Positions 22,008 to 32,892 of a DNA stretch of 64,000 nucleotides are shown one piece after another (position 1 is the stretch's first letter; the number at the start of each line of letters is the position of its first letter). Made by a program: the position numbers and the translations under genes. The DNA is taken from assembly GCA_030549205.1 (NCBI GenBank), contig JAUKTV010000004.1, positions 806,001-870,000 of the forward strand, read 5' to 3'. Below the pieces are notes generated by a model. The model ran no database searches, was not told where the DNA came from, and worked only from the letters and a program-made list of their open reading frames with translations. The DNA is from Apiosordaria backusii (lineage: Eukaryota; Ascomycota; Sordariomycetes; Sordariales; Lasiosphaeriaceae).

Positions 22008-23373
22008 GGGAAATTCCCTAAAAATAATTCTTCTCTTCTTTCTATTTGTTCACTTCTCCATTATTCTTCCATGCTTGTCTTACCTGTAGGTGCCGAGGTG
22101 GAAATACACCATTTCCTTCCAGGGCATAGACGATTGCCCGGCGTTCGGGTCAATTTATCGTATTTCTCGTTTCGTTTCGCTGGGCAGTGTCGTGTCTACG
22201 GAAGACGTCTTCGCTCAGCTTGACTGGTTACCTAATCAAGTGTCGGTTGACCAAGCTGCCTGCCGTGACATTGGCTGAATGGCTCCAGGGACAGCACATT
22301 GGAATGAGGCTGGGTTCGCCTCGAGCGGGACATATGGTAGGTCGTGGTGGTGGGTGGATGCAGTGCCGTCACTCTGCCGATGGGTCAGGGGGTAGCTAAG
22401 GTACGTACCTACTTACACTCTACCGCAGTAAGGCAAGGTACCATCCCAAGGTACATCCCAAGGTGAAGACGGGAGGGGGAGACGAGTGGGGAGCGGAACA
22501 CCTCACAAGTCACTTTTTCATCTTCTCCATCCACTCACCATTGACCAGGTACCGACGACCAGACACCTCTCGCCAAACACGCCCCCCCTCCACTCCAGCC
22601 CACTGGCTCAAGCTCGCCCCAGCCTGTGTCCACACACATCTCGACTCAGACGACGGCTGCTGCTTGACTGGCACTTGCAGCCACCACTACCCTTGCCCGT
22701 CCACCCGCCTATCATCCCTGCCTCCCGTTCGCCATGAGTCTTGGTCTTGAACCCACAACGGGTGCGCCGCCATGGCCTGTCGACTGCCCCCGGGGGAGTA
22801 GGACGAGAGATTTTGACTCTGGACACACCCAGATCAGCCCGCTCCACAACTGACCTTCAACCCACTCTCTTGGCCTGGTCACCGGTGCCGGTTTAAGATA
22901 GTTAAACTCTTCGGATTGCCCGTCTTATACGGTCTTCGTGGGCCCTTTGCGTGTCATCCTTTTTCCACTCCCCGACTTACACCTACCTACATTCGCTGTC
23001 CTCGTACTACGCCGACGCCGCAAATACCGTCATCATCGTCTTGCTCGTTCCTTCAACCTCGACGCTAAGCCCTAGAGACCCTGGCCAACTATTCCAAGTT
23101 TGGTGATCGTTTGTGATCAAGGCTTCAAGGCAACTCACCTCCTCAACAGCCTTACGGGGCTCTTCATCGTCATCATCCTTCAAGGAACTCGGTATATAAG
23201 AGATCTTGAATCTCCCGACTGGACGCCACAGAATCACGACAGCAGATACAAGCTCGAGAATCATTCTAGAAGCATCATCTTGAAGATCCCGAGCACATAT
23301 CTTGACATTCTGAACACAGTCGTTTGACCTGTGAGACTCACTTTTCTTCATTTTTTCTGTTAGACTTTTTAGA

Positions 23374-24245
23374 ATGTTCCCATACCAATACTCTCAGGAT
23401 ACAGATTACACGGGTATCGACCCAGACCACTCGGGAGGCTACCCAGACGAGTCCTTGGTAGATTGGGACGGAGCTCAAGACAGCGCCGTCTACACACCAG
23501 CACCGAGCAGCAGTTCGAAGAAGAGCCGCAGCAGCAAGTGGTCCAAGTCGAGCAAACTCACAAGTTACTCAGGCTCAGACACCGAAACAGAAGAAGCCAA
23601 AATGTCGTCGAGATCGTCCAAGTACTCGGGCTCCAGCTCCAAGAAGGAGAAGTCTTCCTCACCGAGATCAAAGGAGTCTGATGACTGGAGCGCTGTCACT
23701 GACCCCGAAATGAGACGCCGAATTCAGAATAGGATTGCTCAGCGCAAGTTCAGTACGTCTTACCCCCTTTTCTTTACTCTCTTGGCATCTGCTTACATGG
23801 TGACACAGGAGACAAGGCCCGCGAGCAAAAGGAGCGTGACCAACGTGATGCTCTCAATGAACAGTACGCTGACAGCAGCTACCGTATTCGCAGTGCAGAT
23901 GAACTTGTGGATGAAGGGGACCTGGCATGGGGTAGCTTCAACATGGGCCACATGCTTTCACGGGGTCACGCAGCTGCCAGTGCGGGACACGGAACTCATA
24001 GTGGAGGGAGCAGGAGGGAGTCTGACCTCGTGATGGGTCAGAATATGTACAGCAGCCACAGCATGAGCCCCTACCCACCTACATCAATGGGCGTGCCTAC
24101 GACTTCTGCGTACACGATGGGAGGGGTGCCAGTTGGGGCGGGGATGGGGCAAGCAGTGGAGGCGGTGATGTTGGGGGATACTATGATTCACCTTATGGTG
24201 GATACTATGATGGGTCAGAACATCGTTGAGAGACACACATGGTAA
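23374..24245 (+). CDS. bZIP-like protein with basic region and degenerate zipper
   Basis: Exon 1 (23374-23752) and exon 2 (from 23809) are joined by a 56-base intron with donor GTACGT. The N-terminus is acidic and serine/lysine-rich. The basic region EMRRRIQNRIAQRKF, continued as RDK across the intron (residues about 112-129), has the NxxAxxR core of bZIP proteins. The following helix is highly charged and lacks a leucine heptad series, with only one leucine in the first four heptads; dimerisation may therefore be weak or atypical. As written, exon 2 stays open to 24245 (271 residues). However, its last third reads better in another frame, ending in a YYDSPYGGYYDGSEHR-like tail with stop at 24227-24229. 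A one-base loss in the G-rich stretch at about 24105-24160 would explain this. Function is likely transcriptional regulation in the nucleus; target genes are unknown. Confidence 0.7.
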
Positions 24246-25527
24246 GTTTTGAGTTGGATGAGAATGCTCAAGATGCGAAGAGAGAAGCTGACACGATTGG
24301 AATAGGAAGGTGAAGTGGGGAAGCGAGACAGTGTGGAAGCTTGGAGAGGAAATGATATTCTCTTCTTCGGCAAAATTTCCACCAGTTGGCGTCAGAACGG
24401 CGAGACATTTTCTTCTCTATCGTGGTTGGTTGGTCAATGAGCGAAACCGGGCTCATGCAAGGAGGTTTCTTTTCAGCTTGGTTTCTCTTCTCTTTTGGTC
24501 ACGGGGATGGCAACATTTCGACATTCTTGGTGGTGGGTTTTGTTCTCATTTCCTGTTTTGGATGGGTTTTCATTCCGATTGATCTTTTTGGGATGCTTTT
24601 GTTTCTCTTTTGGCTTGTTTTGGGATATTTTGTTTGATCGTCTTCTCTTCTTCTCTTCACTTCTTTTCTGATGTTGTTCTTTTTGGGATGGATACTGTTA
24701 GACATACCCCCTTCCCCTCCATTGGTTGGTCGGTTCTTAGATTCAACACTGGTATTTCTCTTCTCTTTGGGATGGGTTTGGGCTGGGATAGGGGTATTGG
24801 GGAACGGGGAATGGACGCTTGGGGGTACTGTTCTGAATTAGTCATGGCCCTTATGCACTCTGCTCTTCTTTTTTTTCTTTTCTCATGATTGATGGGTTTA
24901 CGAATAGAAATGTTTCTTTTGGTTTCTCCCCATTGCTTTACTTTACTTGATGGGACTTGGTTTTCGAGTAGTGTATAGGCGGTGAAAAAAGAATAGACAT
25001 GTGGATTGCTGCCTACTACTACTACTACTGTTGTTAAGAATAGTTACGAAGACCTACTTTTGTTGATTGCTAAGCCACGAAGGCAGGCCTCTTGTGAGTC
25101 TTGAGTGCGCCCTACGAGCAACATGTCGGTCAACTGTTTTGCGTTAGAAGCTGGTGGCTTTTTTTTTTTTTTTTTTTTGACATTCTTGGCGACGACAGAA
25201 TTCACGATGTTGAGAGTTGTGATGGTGGTGGTGGTGGTGGTGGTGGAGGTGATTGTTGCCTAGGGAAAATTTCGGGACTTGATGCCTCAAGATGGGATAG
25301 TAGCCTTCAGCCACACTGCGTAATTGCAGGTTTATTAATCCGACTTATTTGCGTGTGCACTTGGGGAGACTCATCATCGTTTGTCGGGTTGGTCGTATAT
25401 GTTTGGCGACAATATTGACAGCTTTCATGGTTTAACAGCATCGTTTGTTGTAGACATGATCACTATTTGTTGCAATTTTGTTATGCAGACGTTGAGATGC
25501 AGTACACCTAGGTGAGAAGAAGTGGGT

Positions 25528-25562
25528 TTTGGTTTGTGGTTTGTGGTTTGTGGTTTGTGGTT
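25528..25562. repeat. TTTGTGG tandem repeat, about four units
   Basis: A 7-base unit repeated in tandem within the region downstream of the bZIP gene. It is a simple microsatellite-type repeat. Confidence 0.8.
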
Positions 25563-25787
25563 ACATTGTCACCAGTTTTGTCTGTTCATGTCATGTCATG
25601 TATGTACATACATACATTGTAAAGGTTGGTTGGTGGGACGGACGGGAACGGTTGTTTCGGGGACCAAAAGCTACTCTAGAGTGTGCCAAAACGTGGGATT
25701 TGGGAACGAATGGGGACCAGATGGTCGGCGACTACTTTATTTTGTAGCTTTGTACTCTGTACATGCAGTGTTTGGTGTGTGTTCAAC

Positions 25788-25836
25788 GGGGACGGGGAGA
25801 TGGGGCAAGGTAGGGGACGGGGAGATGGGGGACGGG
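25788..25836 (+). repeat. G-rich direct repeat with G-quadruplex potential
   Basis: Two near-identical copies of GGGGACGGGGAGATGGGG follow each other, separated by CAAGGTA, and end in a further GGG. At least four G4 runs with loops of 2-4 bases lie in each half, fitting a G-quadruplex on the plus strand. No gene overlaps it. Confidence 0.6.
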
Positions 25837-28800
25837 TACTTCTGCAGTTCCACTTGGGTGGGCATGGTATGAACTTAGGTGCATGCTGTTGAGGTTACGC
25901 GCAAAAAAACATGGGCAGGAAAGGTACCTTAGCTTTCGCGCACTGCAACTTGACCTGGGAGGAACGGGATGGTGGAAGCGTTGAAAGGTACTGCGTACAG
26001 GGCCAAGATATTTCCTGGAGGGGGGGTACGGTACGTTGGCTGTTGGGGAAGAGGGAAAAGAGGGGTGGTAGTACTGAACTGCAGGTGTGTGCAGTTGGCG
26101 GTGTTTCATCAGGATATATTGCTCCTGCTGCTGCCGCTGCTGCTGTTGCTGCTGCGTGCTGTGGTGTACCTTTGACGTTTGGTGAACGTCAGGTGGGTGG
26201 GTGTGTGACTTTGGGAACAGTTACACAGTAACATGATATGACGATGGGATTGCCCATATTAAACTCCAGGGCTTGGGTTTGTTGGAAAGGTAGGTAATTT
26301 ACGATTTACCGCCTACTGGGGGTTTGACGTTGGTCGAATGGTATAGGTAGATTGAAAAAGCTACAGCACAGCCACCACTTGACCTAGCTCTAATATATTT
26401 CAGCTTTCGGGAGCTAGGAATAGCAGCAGCATCTGGCAGTTTAGATTCACCGAAAGCTAGAAGTTCACACAGCCACAGGGGAGATGTTTTAGGTTGAGGA
26501 TGTACCGGATTTGGGTGACCGGGAGGGGCGGCAGTGACGGTTGAAGGGTGGGAGAGAGGGGAGATAGGGGATGGGAGAAAATGATGCGGGAATGATGGGG
26601 GAGGGACGGGGACGGGTGAACTTTGTGAGTGATGAGGTGGCTGTGGGTGGATGGATTGGGAAGCATTGAATTGTTGCGGAGGTAAGGAATACGATAGATG
26701 CTGGGGTTGAGAGGACAGAAGACAGAGCCGTTATGACTGCCGGCTACCAGAATTGAGGATAGTTTGGGCTCGTGATTTCTCTTCGGTGTTGTTTTTCACA
26801 TGATGTTGCTTCCTGCAAAGTGTGGCTGAAGATTCAAAGTGAGGGGCACGAGATGATCCTGGTCTGTCAGGGAGCTAACCGAATGCGGGTCCGAGGGGTA
26901 CTGTGGAGACAGCTCTCACCGCCCGGCAGATACCCTGGGCAAGGGTACAGGTACCCAGAATTATGCCAAGAAACTCTATTCTCGCACCCCCCCATGCTGT
27001 TCAAGTTTGTCCAAAGTGCAACGTCTTGCGTTCCATTGATGCATTCCGCATTATCTCGCATCTGCGGTTCTTTTGGGCAGCTGAAACCCACCCTCTCCCA
27101 TCACATCCCGTCCCAATATATGGAAGACGCATAGAAGCTTCGGCGAACACCGGTCCCTCGGCTCCCCAGACATGAGAGACACACACAGCGTTCCCTCCAT
27201 GTCTCGATGAAGAAAGATCTTCGACCTCTCCCTGTCCGGTGGTGAACCCCTCTCCCGCTGCCTCCTCACACTTCTCACCTTACGTTGATTACCTTCCCGC
27301 TGCTGCTTCACACTTCGCTTCTTGTTTTTTTGGTTATTCCGTCATGATTGACATGGCACAGCGTCGATCATATGCTCACCATGTTCTGGAATCCGTGGCA
27401 TCTTTGAAGCTCCCCAGTGGGACGGTTCCTGCAGGGTGTGGCAGAGGCGCAACAAGAATCTTACACGCGCCGTTTTTTTCTAACCCCCCGTCTACTCAAC
27501 CAAACTTCCGTCTTTTTTGCGCCATGGGCTTATTTTTTCTGCGAGTGCTTTCCGCGCAACGAAACCGGTAAGGTGCGGCACAGCGGTTGCGGTTGTGTTA
27601 GGACTAGCGGTTGAGCGTTTATTTCCTATTTTGCCGTCGTGCTTCCAGTTCGATGCGACCAAGTTGGCTAAGGGAACATCGCGCCGACTGTCTCGAGAAA
27701 CAAGAACCTATAGGATGAGGATCTTAACGCCTCCCGTACCGCTTTCTTTTGCTCTCGTTGAGCACCATCTCCGGACCCGTCGGCCACTGGCTCTCATGAC
27801 CAGGAACGGCGTGGAGAGGTATCATCGGCACGCCATGGCATGCGGCATTGCGGGGGCCTTTCCGCGCCGAGGAGGTGTGGGTTTGGAGGAGAGTGGGTGG
27901 AGAGAGGTCGAGCACCTCACGCCACCACGGCCGACCCATGGGTCCCGCACGTTGTGATGTCGATACAGCAGCAGACCACTGGGGATCGTTCCGTGAGCTC
28001 GTGTGCAAGCGATTGGCACCGTATGCAGGTTGTGGCCTCGGTCGACGAGAATCAAGAGAGGTGCAGCACGCAATCCTTCTGTAACCCACGACTGCTGCAG
28101 GTTCTCGTGTTGGGAAAGGTTGGCATCCCATGTGTTGATCTTCGGCAGTTGCTGCGGTGGTTGAGAAACAGAGAGGGAGATGAAAAAGAGGCGATGCCAA
28201 GTGAGGGGCTTGCTGGATGCCGGAGAACCAAGTCCTAGCGTGAACGATCTCTTCGAGCTTGATCCGCCGCTATACCTGACTTGTCAGGCCTCTTTGGAGC
28301 GCCGTTGAGGTGGCGTTCGAGGTGCGTCTTTGGCGTGGTTCTGGATGCGATTTGTACTCATCAGGTTCAGAAAACTGAACATCGCTTCCACGAAATCGAT
28401 GAAGCTCGCGGGACGGAGGCCGTATCGGTGACCGAGGCTGTGGTTGTCCACGGCCGCTTTGGCGGTGCATCTTCGGAGAGATGAAAGCTCTCTTGAACAT
28501 GAGATGCGGCCGAGGGAGCATCGATATGGTAATCTTTCGTGCTTTGGGAGGTGGGGGTCGGACCGAGAACTCCTTCCACAACAGGAGTGGCAACACATCA
28601 ACAGTTGCTGCTTTGATGCCAGCATTCTGAGCTAAGGCCCTAGTTTCTCTCATCACATCTACATCTCCGGGCTTTCTACGGCAGCATCATGCTTCTGATT
28701 CCAGATGGGGGGCTGCCACACGGAGTAGCGCCGAGTGGCACGTCTGTGGGCGATGTTGGTGTTCCAATGTGGTTAAGTGGCCTTCTTAGTTTCTTTACTC

Positions 28801-29859
28801 ACTTTTTCTACGTCCTTTTTCAACCTAGGTTTGGGGGGTCTGACATCTAACCCAGGGGTTCTCCCTGTAGCGTGTATGTAGGGGGATCTTGTTTCGATGC
28901 TTCTACTGACTTGGCACATGACGGCCTATCTTAATTCTCCTGGCGCCCCAATCAGGGCCGGCATTTGAGGCACTCGGGGGGTCATCGATGAATATATGTG
29001 CTCAATCTTCGAAGTGGGAATAACACGGACGCTGAATATTTCGCGGTGAGGGTTGAAGCTGCGATAAGAACGAGACAGAGCTTGAGCGAGAGGTCGCTGA
29101 AGATGTTGTCGCTTGTCGTCTGCAGATGCCCATCCCTGTCAAGACACTAGGGACTCGGCGATAATCTTTGAGGATTTCTACAAAGGCCCTACTGCAGCAA
29201 ATGAAACCCGTGGCTTGCAGATCTCCCACAGATGGCGTCAACGATCTCGATGCCATTTTCAAAACCATGTCAAGACTCGATCTGGCATGCAAACATGGCA
29301 AAGATCAGTCCATAAAAACGTCGCTGTGCACACAAATCATCAGATGAAGTCAAAATTGCCTAGCGGCTCTGTGGGTGCAGATGCCATGATGCTCGCTTGA
29401 GACGGATATACCCTACGAATCCGGAAGGTGTCACTGTCTCTCCAGATCTACTCGTCCCATCAAAAGTGAGCGAGAGAGAGAGAGAGTTGGGGAACAGTTG
29501 ATTTAAAGGCCGAGCAACAAAAGGTGGGGTTTCTTAGGATTTTCCGCTGGGGGCGCGGCCCGATGGATAACTGCGGGGCCCGCTAACAAACACAAGTGTC
29601 TTGTCTCGTTCTTTCTCCACACGTTTCAAGTGGGGCAGCCACAGCAAGCGCCACCAACGAGGGCCAGGCACAAGCCTGGTGCCCTGGGGCCAAGACTTTT
29701 GGAGCTTTCAACTGCAAGCTGTCCGGATTGGGTTTGGTGATAGCAGCTACCTACACATTGACGACGACGACGACGACGACGACGAGACGACGGTAGCAAA
29801 ACGACGATGATGAAATAATCACATTCACACACATACAATACGATCGATTGCCACAAACG

Positions 29860-32414
29860 ATGATCACACCCAACTGGAGGCGCCTCCTGGCAGCCCTCCT
29901 CCTAACCAACCTCTCCCTCGTCACCGCCTCGGAACCAATCCACGACAATGCCAACGATGAAACAATCCTCCACACCGAACTCGCCCGGCAGCAAAACTCG
30001 TCGCTGCTCTGGGGGCCCTACCGTCCGAATTTATATTTTGGCGTGCGCCCTCGCATCCCCAAGTCGCTGATGACGGGGCTGATGTGGGGGAAGGTGGAAT
30101 CGTTTCAGGATTTCCAGAACACGATGCGGTATACCTGTGAGCAAAACGAGGGGATGAAGGGGTACGGGTGGGATGAATATGATGCGCGAAACGGGGGTGT
30201 GCAGACGATCCACGATAAGGGGAATGGGTTGACGCTTACGACTAGTTTTGTGAAGGTGCCGGGGGGGAAGAATGGGGGGTCATGGGGGGCGAGGATCAAA
30301 GGGGTGTTGGGGGAGGGGACGGATCCGGGGCAGATGACGACGGTGATTTTGTATGTCACGCAGGAGGGGGGTGGTAAGTTGGAGGCGGTAAAGGGGGAGG
30401 AAAAGAGGGGGTATGAAGGGGATGTGGTGTTAAAGGGGGAGAGTGAGGGGTTGGGGGGTTACAAGTTGGTGGTGACGAGGGGAGAGGGGGAGATGCCTAC
30501 GAGTACACATGAGATTTCGGAGCTGGAGCAGTGGGGGGAGGGGGGGAGAACGACGGTGCAGAGCTTGCAGTATCCGGATGAGGCGGTTTGGCAGGCGAAG
30601 CCGATTGTGTTTAGGCAGCTGAAGGAGCAGGTGGATTGGTTGGTGGAGAACAAGTTTGATAATGCTGAGCATGCGCCGCCGGTTTGGCAGGTTTTCACGC
30701 TGCAGAATAAACCAGGGGTGGGGAATGTGCAGATTGTGCAGAAGGTGTTTGAGGGGGATTTTGAGTTTGATGTGCTCTTTTCTAGTGAGAGTGCTGGGAA
30801 GGAGACGGAGAGTGAGGATTTGACGAGGGAGATTAAGGCGGCGACAGAGGAGTTTGGGGAGAGGTTTGGGGGGGTGTTTGCGCTCAAGGCACCGTTTAAT
30901 ACGGACAAGTATAAGAAATTTGGCCGGAGCATGTTTTCCAATTTGATTGGAGGTATTGGGTACTTTTATGGGCAGTCGGTGGTGGATAGGTCGTATGCAC
31001 CTGAGTATGACGAGACTGATGAGGGCTTCTGGGAGGAGGCTGCTGAGGCAAGGGCGAGACATGCTGAGGCTCTGGAAGGCCCTTACGAGCTCTTTACCAG
31101 CGTTCCATCTCGGCCCTTCTTTCCTCGTGGGTTCTTGTGGGATGAGGGGTTCCACCTGCTCCCCATTGCAGATTGGGATACTGATCTTGCTTTGGAGGTT
31201 ATCAAGAGCTGGTTCAATCTCATCGACGAGGACGGTTGGATTGGGCGCGAGCAGATTTTGGGTGCCGAGGCGCGAAGCAAAGTCCCTCAGGAGTTCCAGA
31301 CTCAGTACCCTCATTATGCCAACCCGCCCACTTTGTTCCTCGTTGTTGAACAATTTGTCGAAAGGCTGCTCAACACCAATGGAACTGCAGCTGTGCACAA
31401 GGAAAGACTCTCTCAGGGCGAGTCCTTGGCTTCTGCTTCGCTCGAGAACCCCGAGGTCGGTCTCGAATATCTCCGCAAGCTGTACCCTCTGCTTCGCCGT
31501 CAGTTTGAGTGGTTCAGAAAAACTCAAAAGGGCGATATCAAATCATATGAGAGGGAGGCTTATTCTCCCAAGGAGGGCTACAGATGGCGCGGCCGCACCG
31601 TTACCCACTGCTTGACCAGCGGTCTGGATGACTACCCACGCCCTCAGCCCCCGCACCCGGGTGAGTTGCACGTTGACTTAATGTCCTGGGTTGGCCTTAT
31701 GGCCAGGTCACTCATCAACATTGGCGATGCTCTCGGCTTTGCGGAAGATGTCGTTGAGTACCGGACCATTTTGGACGCCATTGAGCATAACCTCGTCGAT
31801 TTGCATTGGTCCGAAAAGGATGGGTGCTTCTGCGACGCCACCATTGATGACTTCGAGGAGAACAAGCTCGTCTGCCACAAGGGATACGTCTCTCTGTTCC
31901 CATTCTTGACCGGTCTCATGAAGCCGGATGATCCCAAGGTTGGCAAGATTCTGGCTCTGATTGGCGATGAGGAGGAACTCTGGACACCTTATGGATTGCG
32001 CAGTCTTAGTAAGAAGGACGCTTTCTACGAGACAGCAGAGAACTATTGGCGGAGCCCTATCTGGATCAACATTAACTATATGGCTGTCAAGCAGCTTCAT
32101 GTAAGTTTCATTCTTCTCACAATTCTGAGTATCACATGCTGACTTCATTTTAGTATGTTGCAACGCAAGATGGGCCGCACAAGGAGGTCGCTAGAGACCT
32201 GTACTCGCGGCTGCGCAAGAACCTCGTCGAGACCATCTACAAGGCCTGGGAGGAAACTGGTTTTGCCTGGGAACAATACAACCCCGACACTGGCAAGGGC
32301 CAAAGAACACAACACTTCACTGGCTGGACCAGTCTGGTGGTCAAGATCATGACCATGGAGGATCTTGAGCGTGCTAAGACCACAGGAAGCGAGCATGTCC
32401 GTGACGAGCTGTAG
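29860..32414 (+). CDS. Mannosyl-oligosaccharide glucosidase (ER glucosidase I, GH63)
   Basis: Exon 1 (29860-32100) and exon 2 (32154-32414) encode 833 residues. The enzyme removes the outermost glucose from Glc3Man9GlcNAc2 on newly made glycoproteins in the ER lumen, the first trimming step of N-glycan processing (yeast Cwh41). An N-terminal hydrophobic stretch at residues about 8-23 is a signal peptide or anchor. The N-domain has LLWGPYRPNLYFGVRPRIP; the catalytic (alpha/alpha)6 domain has FFPRGFLWDEGFHLL (WDEGF near 426), WVGLMARSLINIGDALG, HKGYVSLFPFLTGL and the conserved WININYMAVKQLH, into which the intron falls. The protein ends in HVRDEL, which looks like an ER-retrieval signal of the HDEL/KDEL type. 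The 5' half of the coding sequence is unusually G-rich yet keeps one frame. Confidence 0.93.
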
Positions 32415-32892
32415 TGGGTGGATCCATACGTGCCGCCTTTGATATACCTAGTTATGTACAGTACCAGCGAGGAGTTGGGAGCCAAATATATACAGTTTGA
32501 TCAGCACAGTTCTGTCGTGAGGTGTGGGCTCAGGGGCCGTTTGGGGGACTCGCGTCCAGGCTGACAGCTGTCATCAGTTGCCCCACCTGCCAATAAGGCG
32601 CGGCCACATCCGTCATCCCGACCACTTTAGCGGTCAACCACCCCGCAACAAGCTTGTGTCTCATCCCCTGAAATTCGAACCAATGCGCCCAACCTTGCCT
32701 GGAAAGTTGAGGTTGAAGCTTACATCAACTTTGACGCCGCCAAACCAGACCTGAACCGCCAGTTTTCAGCGCCTGCTTGTTTTAAGTTACACGATGTCAT
32801 GACCTGATGCCTTTTTGACTTCTTCACTTCCGTTTTTTCCTTCTAATCCGTAATCAACCTTCCCACCACCAACACCACCACGAACCACCACA
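32415..32892. other. Spacer between GH63 and recyclin genes (same strand)
   Basis: 478 bases holding the GH63 3' UTR and the recyclin promoter with a CT- and CCA-rich leader. No gene recognised. Confidence 0.4.

Larger units (their letters stand above)
16402..23373. other. Long region without recognised genes, upstream of the bZIP gene
   Basis: About 7.0 kb of roughly balanced base composition without transposon or RIP signs. Open frames here are short and none is recognised. A weak two-exon candidate lies on the minus strand at 17271-16780 (see findings). Three palindromic elements are listed separately. The last kilobase before 23374 is CT-rich with several short upstream ATGs (for example 22734) and a TATATAAG near 23192, as in a long 5' leader. 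This may be a large regulatory region or may contain noncoding RNAs; the sequence alone does not decide. Confidence 0.4.
24246..29859. other. Long region without recognised genes, downstream of the bZIP gene
   Basis: 5.6 kb. The first 700 bases are T/CT-rich and look like a long 3' UTR. Contents seen: a T20 run at 25159-25178, GGT repeats near 25220-25249, a TTTGTGG tandem at about 25528-25562, a G-rich block at 25788-25836, a GCTGCT-type tract near 26120-26158, and an ACG trinucleotide run at 29760-29784 in the probable 5' UTR of the GH63 gene. Open frames of up to about 158 codons occur on both strands but none shows a recognisable domain. Confidence 0.4.

Noticed and set aside
27724..28656. 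Open frames of 110-158 codons on both strands
   Set aside because: No domain, no consistent splice pattern and no codon bias like the neighbouring genes.
30430..31527. 365-codon open frame on the minus strand opposite the GH63 gene
   Set aside because: Antisense shadow; low-complexity, R/L/H/P-rich peptide with no family features.
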